A DNA stretch of 64,000 nt from Acidobacteriota bacterium (lineage in GTDB: Bacteria > Acidobacteriota > Terriglobia > Terriglobales > Acidobacteriaceae), in the NCBI GenBank assembly GCA_013289795.1, contig JABCZH010000012.1, forward strand, positions 1 through 64,000, given 5' to 3'. This document shows, piece after piece, positions 34,148 to 43,221 of the stretch. Positions within the stretch are counted from its first letter, which is position 1. Each line of letters begins with the position of its first letter. The notes beneath the pieces were generated by a model. That model was not told the DNA's origin. It was given only the letters and a program-made list of their open reading frames with translations, and did no database searches. Made by a program: the position numbers and the translations under genes.

Positions 34148-35203
34148 ATGAAGTTGTCTATGATTTCGCGATTCACCGCGTTCGTCTCTTTGATATTGCT
34201 CGGAGTTCTTGCCCTCGCGGCTTCGGTCAACGGCGGATATCATCTGCTGAAGAAATACACCTTCGGCGCCGCCGCGGGTAGTACTCGCGAGTATTTTGAT
34301 TACATCACAGTCGATTCTTCCGCCCGCCGCGTTTACCTTTCGCATGGCACGGAAATAAAAGTAATCGACGCGGATACCGGCGCTCTGGTAGGGAACATCG
34401 GTGGGATGAAGCAGGTCCATGGCGTGGCGCTGGCGCACGAATTCGGCCGAGGATTCATCACCGACGGGGCCGAGGGCAAAGTCGTCATCTTCGATTTGAA
34501 AACGCTTAAAACGACGGGCGAAGCGAAAGCTGACAAGGACGCTGACAGCGTAGTGTACGATCCGGCGTCGAAGCGCGTGTTTGTGATGAATGGCGATCCC
34601 AACAGTACCACGGTGATCGATGCCAAGAGTGGGACGTCCGTAGGCTCGATTAATCTGGGCGGAGGTCCCGAGTTCGCCGTGGCCGATGGCAAGGGGACCG
34701 TTTACGTGAATCTGGAAGACAAGAACGAAGTGGTCGCCATTGATTCGCGCAAGCTCACCATAAAATCCCGCTGGCCATTGGCGCCCGCTGGAGGGCCTAC
34801 CGCGCTGGCGCTCGATCAGGAGCATCGCAGGCTATTCAGTGCGGGCCGCGGCCCGCAGATGCTGGTGGTGATGGATGCGGACAATGGACATGTGATCCAA
34901 TCGTTCCCCATTTCCGCAGGTGTGGATGCCACCGCCTATGAGCCTGAAACCGGTCTGGTGTTTGCCTCGACTCGTGAAGGGATGATCCACATCTTCCACG
35001 AAGACTCGCCCGACAAGTTCAGCGAGGTCGAGAGCGTGAAGACCGAGTTCGGCGCGAAGACGATGGGGCTCGACAGCAAGACCCACCATCTCTTCGTGGA
35101 CACAGCGGATTTTGCTCCAGCTGCAAGCCCAACCGCAGACCAGCCCCATCCGCGGCGGACGGCGATTCTGGGCACGTTCCGGGTGTTGGTTTATGGGCGG
35201 TGA
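34148..35203 (+). CDS. YncE-like exported beta-propeller
   Basis: This 351-residue protein starts at ATG 34148 behind AGGGAGG. A signal peptide (about 1-27) precedes a YVTN/YncE-type propeller: VYLSHGTEIKVIDADTG, FITDGAEGKVVIFDLKT, VFVMNGDPNSTTVIDAKSG, VYVNLEDKNEVVAIDS and LFSAGRGPQMLVVMDA are successive blades. YncE-like proteins are periplasmic and some bind DNA or metals. The open frame upstream to 34082 is not needed. Confidence 0.85.
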   Translation: MKLSMISRFTAFVSLILLGVLALAASVNGGYHLLKKYTFGAAAGSTREYFDYITVDSSARRVYLSHGTEIKVIDADTGALVGNIGGMKQVHGVALAHEFGRGFITDGAEGKVVIFDLKTLKTTGEAKADKDADSVVYDPASKRVFVMNGDPNSTTVIDAKSGTSVGSINLGGGPEFAVADGKGTVYVNLEDKNEVVAIDSRKLTIKSRWPLAPAGGPTALALDQEHRRLFSAGRGPQMLVVMDADNGHVIQSFPISAGVDATAYEPETGLVFASTREGMIHIFHEDSPDKFSEVESVKTEFGAKTMGLDSKTHHLFVDTADFAPAASPTADQPHPRRTAILGTFRVLVYGR

Positions 35204-35401
35204 TCAGCCAGTATCTCTACTGATGATGCCCCAAAGGCCGAGAATGCAGGATTTTTCGCTTGCCTTACTACTATGGTCAGTCGTAGGATGAACGCGTGTT
35301 GGGTCGCCCTTCTTGGGTGGGCCTGCCGGTTTTGTGACCAAGTCCCCTGGCCTGACTTGCCGGCGCGCAGTTCCTCTCGCCATTTCGTCGGGAGGGGATA
35401 A

Positions 35402-35554
35402 ATGTTCTGGAAATTGTTTCTAGCCTCCACGGCCTGGCTGGTTCTGCCTGCAGCAGCGTGGATATTGGCCCATCAAGTCGTTCGATTCCTTAGTTCTTCT
35501 TCGCAGAACTTGAAGATCGGTCAGTTCTTGCATCGCTCGCGGATTGTCGGCTAA
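35402..35554 (+). CDS. Small single-span membrane protein, 50 aa
   Basis: The frame is MFWKLFLASTAWLVLPAAAW..., with a hydrophobic span (about 5-24) and a basic tail (KIGQFLHRSRIVG). GGGAGGGG lies 4-11 bases before the ATG, one of the strongest ribosome binding sites in the window, which is the main support. No family is recognised. It lies between the YncE-like gene and the TonB receptor. Confidence 0.5.
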   Translation: MFWKLFLASTAWLVLPAAAWILAHQVVRFLSSSSQNLKIGQFLHRSRIVG

Positions 35555-35702
35555 TCGAGTGCTATGCGTCGTAGACGTTCAGCAAGACGCTGAATGCCTC
35601 TTGTCAAAGCCTGGAACGCACCCAAAGGTGGCAGGGGCGGATTTGAACATTCCGGAAATTCTAAAAACGGAATTCACCAGTCGACCTTCAGTCGCGACCC
35701 TG

Positions 35703-35734
35703 ACAAAACGGGCGGCTTTAAGAAAAAGCCGCCC
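35703..35734 (-). terminator. Intrinsic terminator of the TonB-receptor gene
   Basis: A perfect 10-bp stem GGGCGGCTTT/AAAGCCGCCC with loop AAGAA is followed on the minus strand by GTTTTGT. It lies 25-56 bases past the receptor stop. Confidence 0.8.
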
Positions 35735-35758
35735 GGCCCAACGATACTTCTTCGGTCC

Positions 35759-38700
35759 TTAGAAAGTAACCCTTCCATGAACCTGGATCAGTCTGCCTTC
35801 CACGCCCGCGCCCTGGTAGGCGCCGTAGGGAGTGGTGGGCTGGACCGCGAGTTGGTTTAGCTGTCCGAAAGATCCCTGGAAGAGAAATCCATTCGGAACC
35901 GCAAAGTTAGGATGGTTAAGGAGGTTGTAGAAGCTGCCCCCCAACTGGAACTTCACGCGTTCGGTCACCGGGAAGTCCTTGTTGATCGTCATGTCGGTAT
36001 CGAAGTAGCCGGGTCCCCGGAAGAAGTTGCGAGGAACATTCCCGAATCCGGGTTGACTCACACCTCCCACAAAGTTCGGGGCTGCGAATTGCGTGGCCGC
36101 CAGGCAACTGCCTGCATAGGGGAGGGTTGACTTTCCAAAATCACAAGCCGAACTGCCTCCGAGGAAGTTGGCCAGTGGAAGGGCCTGGTCATAAAATGCG
36201 CCCGACTGAAACGACTGAACGGTGTAGGGAAAACCCGTGTGGTAGAAGAAGGTACCGCCGACGCCCCAACCGCCCAAAACGTAACCCACGAGCTTGTTCT
36301 GGAACTTATAGGGTAAATTCCAGACATAGTTAGCGGTGATATTGTGGCGCGCGTCCGAATCCGAGCTGCTGTAATTCAGCCGGCGCAGATTGTTAGGATC
36401 AATCTGGTAAGCCAGGCTCGAGAAGAGATTGTAGGGTGTGCCAGGATTGGTGGTCGTAATGTCATCCAGAGCGTGCGAGAAGGTGTAGTTCAAGCTGCCC
36501 TGGAAACCGTAGCTCATTCTGCGAGTCACGGTGGCGACCAAGCCGGCGTAATTTGAAACACCGGTACTCGAAAGTTCCCTGACGGTGCTGAAGCGAGGAT
36601 CTGTACCAGCAAAGAGGATCGTTCCGCTCGGGGATGCAGATCCTGCCGGGAGTTGGCCGAATGGAGTAAACGTGCCAAACACCCCGGTCATGTTGGTGGC
36701 ATTCACTGCCCCATTCTGAATCAGGTTGTCGTAGCCGTGGGTACCTACGTAGTTGAGGTTAACCACTGTTTTGGTTCCAATGGCTTCCTGGATCTCGAAA
36801 TTCCACTCCAGATACTTGGGGTTGTTGATCTGGTTGGCTACCGAGAAATAGCCTGGCGGTGAGAAGAACGGGTTGCTCGCAGAAATCGAGGCAAGAGTCC
36901 CCCCGCTTTTGAACGCGCTGAGGAAGGATGCGTTCGAGTTCGCGGCAAGCGCGGCCACGCTAGTGGCTAGCGCCGGCGCCACCGGCGTAGCAGCTTTAGG
37001 GCTTACGGTAAAGCCGTTTGTCAGGGGTGAGTTTCCGATCAGAGCGTCCATGAGAATGCCTTGATATAGATCCGAGAACACGCCAATTCCGCCGCGCAGC
37101 ACGGTGCTCGAGTGGCCCAGCGGACTCCAGGCAAAGCCGACGCGAGGCTGCATGGCAATCTTCTCAATGTTCGGGAAGGCACTGCTTAATCCGGTGGTGA
37201 TGATCGCGTTGTACGGCGTGTTCACGTCATGGGTTAAACCTGAAAACGGAGTGTTCAAACGAGAGAAGCAATTGGTGGCGCAAGTTGCGTTGGAGTTGCG
37301 ATCACCACGAAGCGCCAGGGTCAGCTTCAGATTGGGAGTCACGCGGTACTCGTCCTGGAAGTACAGACCCAGGCTGTAAAAGGCGATTCTCACGTCGCCA
37401 TTCACGGTAAAGTTTTGCTGCAGACTGCCACCGGTGCCGCTCGCGACCACACCGTTGACGAAGTCATTCAAAGTCCCGAACTGGACGAAGCCGCCAGTAT
37501 TGCCCTGCGCGTCTTTGTCGGTAATGTAGTCGCGCCGGAAGTTCAGTCCTATTTTGAAGGTGTGGGATCCGCGAGTGATTGAAAGATCATCCGTGACCTG
37601 ACCCATGGTCGAGTTGCGGCCCTGAGGAAAGAAGTAATCGGGAGTAAACGTGCCGCCCAAGTCCGACAGGAGAGCTCCGCCATTCACTTGCAACGTGCTA
37701 TATCCAAGAGCGGATATCACCGCAGACTGCCCGCTATCGGGCAGGAAAACTGCGGAGTACCAGAGACCTGAGACGATGAAGTTGTTGACAACCCTCGGAG
37801 AGAAAATGTGAGTTTCGTTGATCTGCCCCTCGTATTCAGGCTGGATACTTTGTGTGCTGAACACTTTAGGATTGATCAGGTCAGTGGATGTGGGTTGTGA
37901 ACCATGATCCGCCTTGAAACGGCCAAAGAGCCTGTCATTGGTAGAGATGTTGTAATCGACGCGCTCGGTCAGCAACCATTCCTTGTTGTGGTTCACGCCG
38001 GAGGCAGAAGCCAGCATGGTACACGGGTTTGCCGGGCCGAAGCCTGCTATCGCAGTGAATCCGAGGCCGCAGCCACCATATTTATCGAATGTCGCCGGAC
38101 TTGCCTGGCTGAACACTGGAGAACCCTTATACAGATTCATCAGGCTTGTGTAGTATGCCGATTCCGCAGGCTGATGGGCGGCAATGTTAGCAAGGATCGC
38201 AGCACTGAAACTTGGAGTCGGCAAGTAAATACTTTGTGTGCTGGGCAGCGCATAGCGCAGTCCCTCTTGGTCCACATAGAAGAACAGCTTATTCTTTACT
38301 ATGGGTCCACCGATTGAAGCCGCCCACTGGTTCGCGACGGCAAAAGGCGGACGGTTGGGTAGGGCGCCCGGAGTACCCGCGTTCACGGTCTCAGCCTGCT
38401 TCAGAAACCAGTCATTCGCATTAAACAAGCTGCCATTCCACCAGTATTCGGCGATACCATGGAAGGCATTGCTGCCTGACTTGGTTGTGTAATCCACTTG
38501 CACGCCAGCTTGGCGGCCGTATTGGGCGGTATAGCCGTTGCTCACGACAGCCACTTCCTGCACTTCGTTTTGCCCAAGCAGCAGGTTGCTGGATCCAGAG
38601 TTGTTCAGATTTAGAAAAGGGTCGTTTTCGTCGTTTCCGTTCAAGGTGAACAGGTTCGACGTAGCTGGCAGCCCGAAAGCACTGAAATTGCCATAACCGA

Positions 38701-39220
38701 ATCCCGCTCCTGTGTTCATCTGAACTCCAGGGGCAGTCTGGGCGTAACTTGTAATGTCTCCACCTGGGTTGGGCAAGTTCTCAATCAGCGCGGAGGTATA
38801 GGTGGTCGAGATGTTGGCGTCTTCCGTCTGCAACAGCGGAGCCGACGCGGTGACTTCGATGGTCTCGGATGCGTTGCCAACTGAGAGTCTGATGTTGACG
38901 GAAATGATCTGGCCCAGTTGCACGTCGACACTCTCACTGACGCTTCTAAACCCTGACTGAGAGGTGCTGACGGTGTACGGGCCTGGCTTCAGCAGCGGGA
39001 AGTTGTACAGGCCGGACGAACCTGTATTAGTGACCTGGGTTTCACCGGTGCTTCTGCTTCTCAGCGTGATTCTGGCATTCGGTACTACCGCGCCGGTCGG
39101 ATCCGTGACTGTGCCGGATATACCGCCGGTCACAATGTTTTGGGCGATAGACGCTCCAGTAAGGATCAGAGATGCTACGGTCAGCAACGCAAGCAGCCTG
39201 ATTACAGACTCAAGTCTCAT
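35759..39220 (-). CDS. TonB-dependent receptor with N-terminal carboxypeptidase-regulatory domain (Oar-like)
   Basis: This 1153-residue outer-membrane protein has a signal peptide (about 1-26) and a carboxypeptidase-regulatory-like beta-sandwich (about 30-112: ISGTVTDPTGAVVPNARITL, GLYNFPLLKPGPY). A plug region (about 130-250) and a long barrel follow, ending in VHGRVTF with a terminal aromatic, as outer-membrane barrels usually do. This architecture is the large Oar-like group that dominates Acidobacteriota genomes and is thought to import bulky substrates such as glycans or peptides; the substrate here is unknown. GAGGAGG lies before ATG 39220. A terminator follows. Confidence 0.92.
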   Translation of the reverse strand: MRLESVIRLLALLTVASLILTGASIAQNIVTGGISGTVTDPTGAVVPNARITLRSRSTGETQVTNTGSSGLYNFPLLKPGPYTVSTSQSGFRSVSESVDVQLGQIISVNIRLSVGNASETIEVTASAPLLQTEDANISTTYTSALIENLPNPGGDITSYAQTAPGVQMNTGAGFGYGNFSAFGLPATSNLFTLNGNDENDPFLNLNNSGSSNLLLGQNEVQEVAVVSNGYTAQYGRQAGVQVDYTTKSGSNAFHGIAEYWWNGSLFNANDWFLKQAETVNAGTPGALPNRPPFAVANQWAASIGGPIVKNKLFFYVDQEGLRYALPSTQSIYLPTPSFSAAILANIAAHQPAESAYYTSLMNLYKGSPVFSQASPATFDKYGGCGLGFTAIAGFGPANPCTMLASASGVNHNKEWLLTERVDYNISTNDRLFGRFKADHGSQPTSTDLINPKVFSTQSIQPEYEGQINETHIFSPRVVNNFIVSGLWYSAVFLPDSGQSAVISALGYSTLQVNGGALLSDLGGTFTPDYFFPQGRNSTMGQVTDDLSITRGSHTFKIGLNFRRDYITDKDAQGNTGGFVQFGTLNDFVNGVVASGTGGSLQQNFTVNGDVRIAFYSLGLYFQDEYRVTPNLKLTLALRGDRNSNATCATNCFSRLNTPFSGLTHDVNTPYNAIITTGLSSAFPNIEKIAMQPRVGFAWSPLGHSSTVLRGGIGVFSDLYQGILMDALIGNSPLTNGFTVSPKAATPVAPALATSVAALAANSNASFLSAFKSGGTLASISASNPFFSPPGYFSVANQINNPKYLEWNFEIQEAIGTKTVVNLNYVGTHGYDNLIQNGAVNATNMTGVFGTFTPFGQLPAGSASPSGTILFAGTDPRFSTVRELSSTGVSNYAGLVATVTRRMSYGFQGSLNYTFSHALDDITTTNPGTPYNLFSSLAYQIDPNNLRRLNYSSSDSDARHNITANYVWNLPYKFQNKLVGYVLGGWGVGGTFFYHTGFPYTVQSFQSGAFYDQALPLANFLGGSSACDFGKSTLPYAGSCLAATQFAAPNFVGGVSQPGFGNVPRNFFRGPGYFDTDMTINKDFPVTERVKFQLGGSFYNLLNHPNFAVPNGFLFQGSFGQLNQLAVQPTTPYGAYQGAGVEGRLIQVHGRVTF

Positions 39221-39875
39221 ACATCCTCCTCAATTGTGTGATTGGGCAAAGAGACGCTAGACTCGGAGGCGGGCAACAGCACTCAACAAAACACTTCATA
39301 ACGTTCCTAGAAAGTGTCGCCGAATGACTGCCGATCACAGATCTACAAGACGCGTACGCGGAGTGCTTGTGAAACCTGGGCACGCGTCTTGCCAACGTGT
39401 GTATGTTCTTAAGTGAATGACATATAGGGTGTTGTTGGCTGTCGCGACAAACGGCACGGGTCAAATCTATGGAATATGGAATAACCAAGACTTAGAGGAT
39501 TCGTGAATTCATACCCTCTCGCGCCCACCGATATTATGGCCAGGGTATGCCCCGCCCGGTGCACGTCTGGGTGGGAAAAGAAGATTTGGCGGTTAAACTA
39601 CGGGCCAATTGCGCAACCGACCCCGGCGACATTTGCACGGATTCGTCAAGAACGGTCTTTGTCCCCGTACTCGGGGTTCCCGCACTCGGGATTGTTGGCA
39701 AGAAATCGCCGTACGCTCATCGACGACGTACATCTGACCCGGGAGCGGCTGGTTTCACCCGGTTGTGCAGACTCTTGCACGGCTACTAGGGTCAAGAGAC
39801 CCAGGGAAGCGTGACCTCTTGTCCGCCGCCGCCGGGCTTGAGATGATCGGTTTGCGTCCTGTCAGCCTTCCTTCA
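39221..39875. other. Long intergenic stretch with a possible unannotated plus-strand transcript
   Basis: No protein gene is supported. The part next to 39220 is the 5' region of the receptor. Plus-strand open frames at 39503-39814 and 39547-39789 have no ribosome binding site or recognisable family. A clear plus-strand terminator at 39876 implies a transcript that ends there. Confidence 0.5.
39421..39450 (-). promoter_or_regulatory. Weak candidate promoter for the TonB receptor
   Basis: On the minus strand TTGTCG and TATATG are spaced by 18 bp (4/6 matches each), which would give a leader of about 200 bases. This is a tentative call. Confidence 0.25.
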
Positions 39876-39901
39876 CCCGCCGATGATCTCGGCGGGTTTT
39901 T
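39876..39901 (+). terminator. Orphan intrinsic terminator on the plus strand
   Basis: CCCGCCGA/TCGGCGGG forms an 8-bp stem followed by five Ts on the plus strand. There is no plus-strand gene immediately upstream and both neighbours (TonB receptor, pyrD) are on the minus strand. On the minus strand no T-tract follows the stem. Confidence 0.75.
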
Positions 39902-39916
39902 GCACCTTGGTGTGGC

Positions 39917-40861
39917 TTAGTCGAGAACCAATCCGTTGGTCAGGTCAGCCAGTCGCTGTACTTTGTGTTCAAGGCACCAGTCGCGGAGCCCGTCCACGAT
40001 CTTTTCTGTGGCGCACGGGTCCCAGTAACTGGCGGTGCCGATCTGCACTGCGCTCGCGCCTGCCAGCATGAATTCAACGATGTCCACCGCAGTGGAGATC
40101 CCGCCCATGCCGATGACGGGAATCTTCACGGCTTTGGCGGCGTCGTACACCATGCGCAGGGCGATCGGCTTGATGGCCGGGCCTGACAGTCCGGCGGTTA
40201 CGTTGGCAATGCGCGGCTTGCGGGTGTCGGCGTCGATCGCCATCGCCACGAAAGTGTTTACCAGCGAGATCGCATCGGCTCCGGCTTCCTGTGCGACGTG
40301 CGCCATCTGCGCGATGCTGGTCACGTTGGGTGAAAGTTTCACGATCAGCGGCCGTTTCGAGTTGCGGCGGGCAAGGGAAACGACCTCATCGAGCGAGCGC
40401 GGATCGCTGCCAAACTGGATTCCTCCGTGGGCGGTGTTGGGACAGGAAACGTTCAGTTCGTAGGCAGCGATGCCTTCGCCTTCGTTGAGGATCTGGATGG
40501 TGCGCTCGTAATCCTCGCGGGTGTAGCCGAACACGTTGGCAAGGACAACGATGTCTTGAATCTGGCGCAGCTTGGGAAGTTTTTCGTCAACAAAGGCGCG
40601 GGCGCCAATGTTCTGCAACCCGATGGCGTTGAGCATTCCGGCGGCGGTCTCAAAGAGCCGGGGCGGCGGATTGCCAGCCATGGGTTCCTTCGATAGTCCC
40701 TTGACCACGAAGCCGCCAAGCTTGTTGAGATGGACGATATCTTCAAACTCGATTCCGTATCCAAAGGTGCCGCTGGCGGCAATGACAGGATTCTTGAGTT
40801 GGATGCCGACGAAACTCACGCTCAGGTCGGGATTGCGAGCGCCATTGGGGGATGGGGCCAT
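39917..40861 (-). CDS. pyrD: Dihydroorotate dehydrogenase, class 1B catalytic subunit
   Basis: This 314-residue FMN enzyme of pyrimidine synthesis converts dihydroorotate to orotate. The active-site Cys140 of class 1 enzymes lies in NVSCPNTAHGG, and class 1B features include the N-terminal PVIAASGTFGYG and the FMN-phosphate loop GMGGISTAVD. I chose ATG 40861 to start at MAPSPNGARNPDLSV. No good ribosome binding site is seen, and the frame runs on to 41035 into the divergent gene. The electron-transfer subunit PyrK is not in the window. Confidence 0.93.
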   Translation of the reverse strand: MAPSPNGARNPDLSVSFVGIQLKNPVIAASGTFGYGIEFEDIVHLNKLGGFVVKGLSKEPMAGNPPPRLFETAAGMLNAIGLQNIGARAFVDEKLPKLRQIQDIVVLANVFGYTREDYERTIQILNEGEGIAAYELNVSCPNTAHGGIQFGSDPRSLDEVVSLARRNSKRPLIVKLSPNVTSIAQMAHVAQEAGADAISLVNTFVAMAIDADTRKPRIANVTAGLSGPAIKPIALRMVYDAAKAVKIPVIGMGGISTAVDIVEFMLAGASAVQIGTASYWDPCATEKIVDGLRDWCLEHKVQRLADLTNGLVLD

Positions 40862-40903
40862 TGGGATGTAGTGTACCGCGAGGGCGGGGAGGTTCGGAAA
40901 GTC

Positions 40904-40930
40904 TTTAACCACGGAGAACACAGAGGCTTC
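40904..40930. repeat. TTAACCACGGAGAACACAGAGG repeat
   Basis: This is a copy of the dispersed CACAGAG-type element between the divergent pyrD and propeller genes (positions about 40904-40927), related to 20489 and 54083. Confidence 0.5.
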
Positions 40931-40983
40931 CGACCGCTGTGTTAACCTGAAGTCTCCTCCAATTTGCTGATTGAGGTTTCGAC

Positions 40984-43221
40984 TTGGCGTTTCGCCTGCG
41001 TAATCAACTGCAGTTGTTAGCCACGTTCCCGGCACTTTTCGCCGGACTGCTGTTCGCCGATGGTACCCGCACCTGGGATCAATCGAAGTTTGAAGAGCTG
41101 ATCAAGGGAACCACTCAGGGCGTTGCCATCCGCAGCACCGGCGGTCTGGAACTGGCGCCCGCATTCAAGTTGCTGGCGACGACTCCGTCGGCGTTTATTT
41201 GGTCGATTGCGGCGGATCGCGAAGGCAATGTTTATGCCGCGGCTGGGTCTCCGGCGCGCGTATACCGGATCACACCCGAAGGTAAGGCCACGGTGATTTT
41301 CGAGCCGCAGGAATTGCAAGTGCAGGCTTTGGCCGTGGATAAGAACGGCGCCATCTTCGCGGCCACGAATCCTGACGGCAAGATTTACAAGCTCGAACGT
41401 CACGCGGCCCAGAAGGAAAAGAAGCCGGCGGCCGGGGAGAAAGCTGCGGCGGTAGATCCGGAGTGGAGTTCGGCGGTCTATTTCGATCCCGGCACCAAGT
41501 ACATCTGGAATCTTGCGCTCGACGAGGGCGGCAATCTGTATGCCGCCACGGGCGATCAGGGACAGATCTTCCGCGTAACTCCGAAGGGCCAGCATTCGGT
41601 GTTCTTCAAGAGCGACGAATCGCACATGCGGGTACTGGCGTTCGACAAGAAAGGCAACCTGATCGCTGGATCCGACAGCAGCGGCCTGGTGTATCGGATT
41701 TCCCCGAGCGGGGAAGGATTTGTGCTCTACAGCGCACCCAAGAAGGAGATTACGGCGCTAGCCATCGACAAGGAAGGGAATATTTATGCGGCAGGCGTAG
41801 GAGAGAAACGTACCGCCGGGCCGCCCAGTTTCGCGTCCCCGCCGATCTCGATTCCTACGGCGGCGCCCAGCAGTGGGGCGCAGGCCGGGCCGGGCGGGCA
41901 GAGTGCAGCGGTTGTTCCAACCCAACCGATGGTGATTAACATTCCCAGCCCTGGAGCCGGGGCGACCGGCGGGTCAGAAGTGTATCGCATCGCGCCCGAT
42001 GGCTCGCCGTCGCGGATATGGAGTTCGCACGAAGATCTGGTGTACGGTCTCGCTTTCGACCAACACGGTGTTCTCCTGGCGGGGACGGGCAATCGCGGTC
42101 ATGTTTTCGCCATCGCCAGGGACGACCGCTTCACCGACTTGCTGAAAGCCAGCGCCACGCAGGTCACGGCGTTTGCCAGCGCTCCGAATGGGCTCTACGC
42201 CTCGACCAGCAATCTGGGGAAGGTGTTTTTGCTGGGTGGGACAGCGGCTCCGGAGGGCAGTTACGAGAGCGACGTTTTCGATGCTCACATCTTCTCGCGC
42301 TGGGGACGGGCAGAACTCCGCGGAGCCGGGAGCGTGGAACTCTTTGCTCGCAGCGGTAACGTGGATAATCCTGACCGCAACTGGAGCGCGTGGACGAAGG
42401 TTGATCTCTGGAAGGGTGGCATGGTCAGCGTTCCTTCCGCACGCTTCGTGCAATGGAAGGCGGTGCTGCGCTCGGGCAGCGTCGCGCCGCAGGTGGAGAG
42501 CGTTGCGCTCAACTATCTCCCCAAGAATGTCGCGCCCGATTTCGATGACGTGACGGTGCAAGCGAGTGTGCGCTATCAATCATTGCCCAAGACCAGCGGC
42601 AGCGACTCTGGCGGCGCAAGCGGGCAGCCGCATTTTGATGTACAACCACCCACGACGCACGACCGCGATTCCATCGGAGTGAAGTGGAGTGTGCACGACG
42701 ACAACGACGATCAGATGGTGTACTCGGTTTACTACCGCGGAGACGGGGAGGCCCGGTGGCTTCTGCTCAAAGATAACGTAACCGACAAGTTTTATTCGTT
42801 CGATGCTTCGCTTCTGCCCGATGGTGGTTACATCGTGAAAGTGGTGGCTTCCGACGCGCCTTCCCACTCTCCGGGCGAGGGGTTGAGCGCGGAGCGGGAA
42901 AGCGCGCGCTTTGAAGTGGACACCACTCCGCCACAGATCAAAGAGTTGAAGGCGGCAGTGGCAGGCTCACGAATTCATGTGACCTTCAGCGCGTGGGACA
43001 GTTTCTCTCCCATTAAGAAAGCTGAGTATTCGGTGGACGCCGGCGAATGGCAGTTTGTCGAGCCGGTGGGACAGCTCTCGGATTCAAAGAACGAGAACTA
43101 TGATTTCGAAGCGCCGATGCCGGCAGGGACGAGCGGCCAGGTTGATCACGTAGTGGTGGTACGCGTGTACGACCGCTATGACAACATGAGCTCGACGAAG
43201 TCCCTCATCCGGGCAAAGTAG
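40984..43221 (+). CDS. Exported beta-propeller protein with Ig-like C-terminus
   Basis: This 745-residue protein starts at TTG 40984 with TGAGG 8 bases upstream. A signal peptide (about 1-24) is followed by a propeller (about 45-420) with repeats ending DKNGAIFAATNPDGKIYKL and DEGGNLYAATGDQGQIFRV. An Ala/Lys-rich insert and a Pro/Gly-rich insert (about 275-335) interrupt it. The C-terminal part (about 540-745) has beta-sandwich features (SIGVKWSVHDDNDDQM and a VRVYDRYDNM end). Its function is unknown. Its last 17 bases overlap the convergent MFS gene. Confidence 0.8.
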   Translation: MAFRLRNQLQLLATFPALFAGLLFADGTRTWDQSKFEELIKGTTQGVAIRSTGGLELAPAFKLLATTPSAFIWSIAADREGNVYAAAGSPARVYRITPEGKATVIFEPQELQVQALAVDKNGAIFAATNPDGKIYKLERHAAQKEKKPAAGEKAAAVDPEWSSAVYFDPGTKYIWNLALDEGGNLYAATGDQGQIFRVTPKGQHSVFFKSDESHMRVLAFDKKGNLIAGSDSSGLVYRISPSGEGFVLYSAPKKEITALAIDKEGNIYAAGVGEKRTAGPPSFASPPISIPTAAPSSGAQAGPGGQSAAVVPTQPMVINIPSPGAGATGGSEVYRIAPDGSPSRIWSSHEDLVYGLAFDQHGVLLAGTGNRGHVFAIARDDRFTDLLKASATQVTAFASAPNGLYASTSNLGKVFLLGGTAAPEGSYESDVFDAHIFSRWGRAELRGAGSVELFARSGNVDNPDRNWSAWTKVDLWKGGMVSVPSARFVQWKAVLRSGSVAPQVESVALNYLPKNVAPDFDDVTVQASVRYQSLPKTSGSDSGGASGQPHFDVQPPTTHDRDSIGVKWSVHDDNDDQMVYSVYYRGDGEARWLLLKDNVTDKFYSFDASLLPDGGYIVKVVASDAPSHSPGEGLSAERESARFEVDTTPPQIKELKAAVAGSRIHVTFSAWDSFSPIKKAEYSVDAGEWQFVEPVGQLSDSKNENYDFEAPMPAGTSGQVDHVVVVRVYDRYDNMSSTKSLIRAK

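Noticed and set aside
39503-39814. Plus-strand frames as protein genes
   Set aside because: Neither the 39503 nor the 39547 frame has a ribosome binding site, domain or plausible composition. A non-coding transcript is more likely if the terminator is used.
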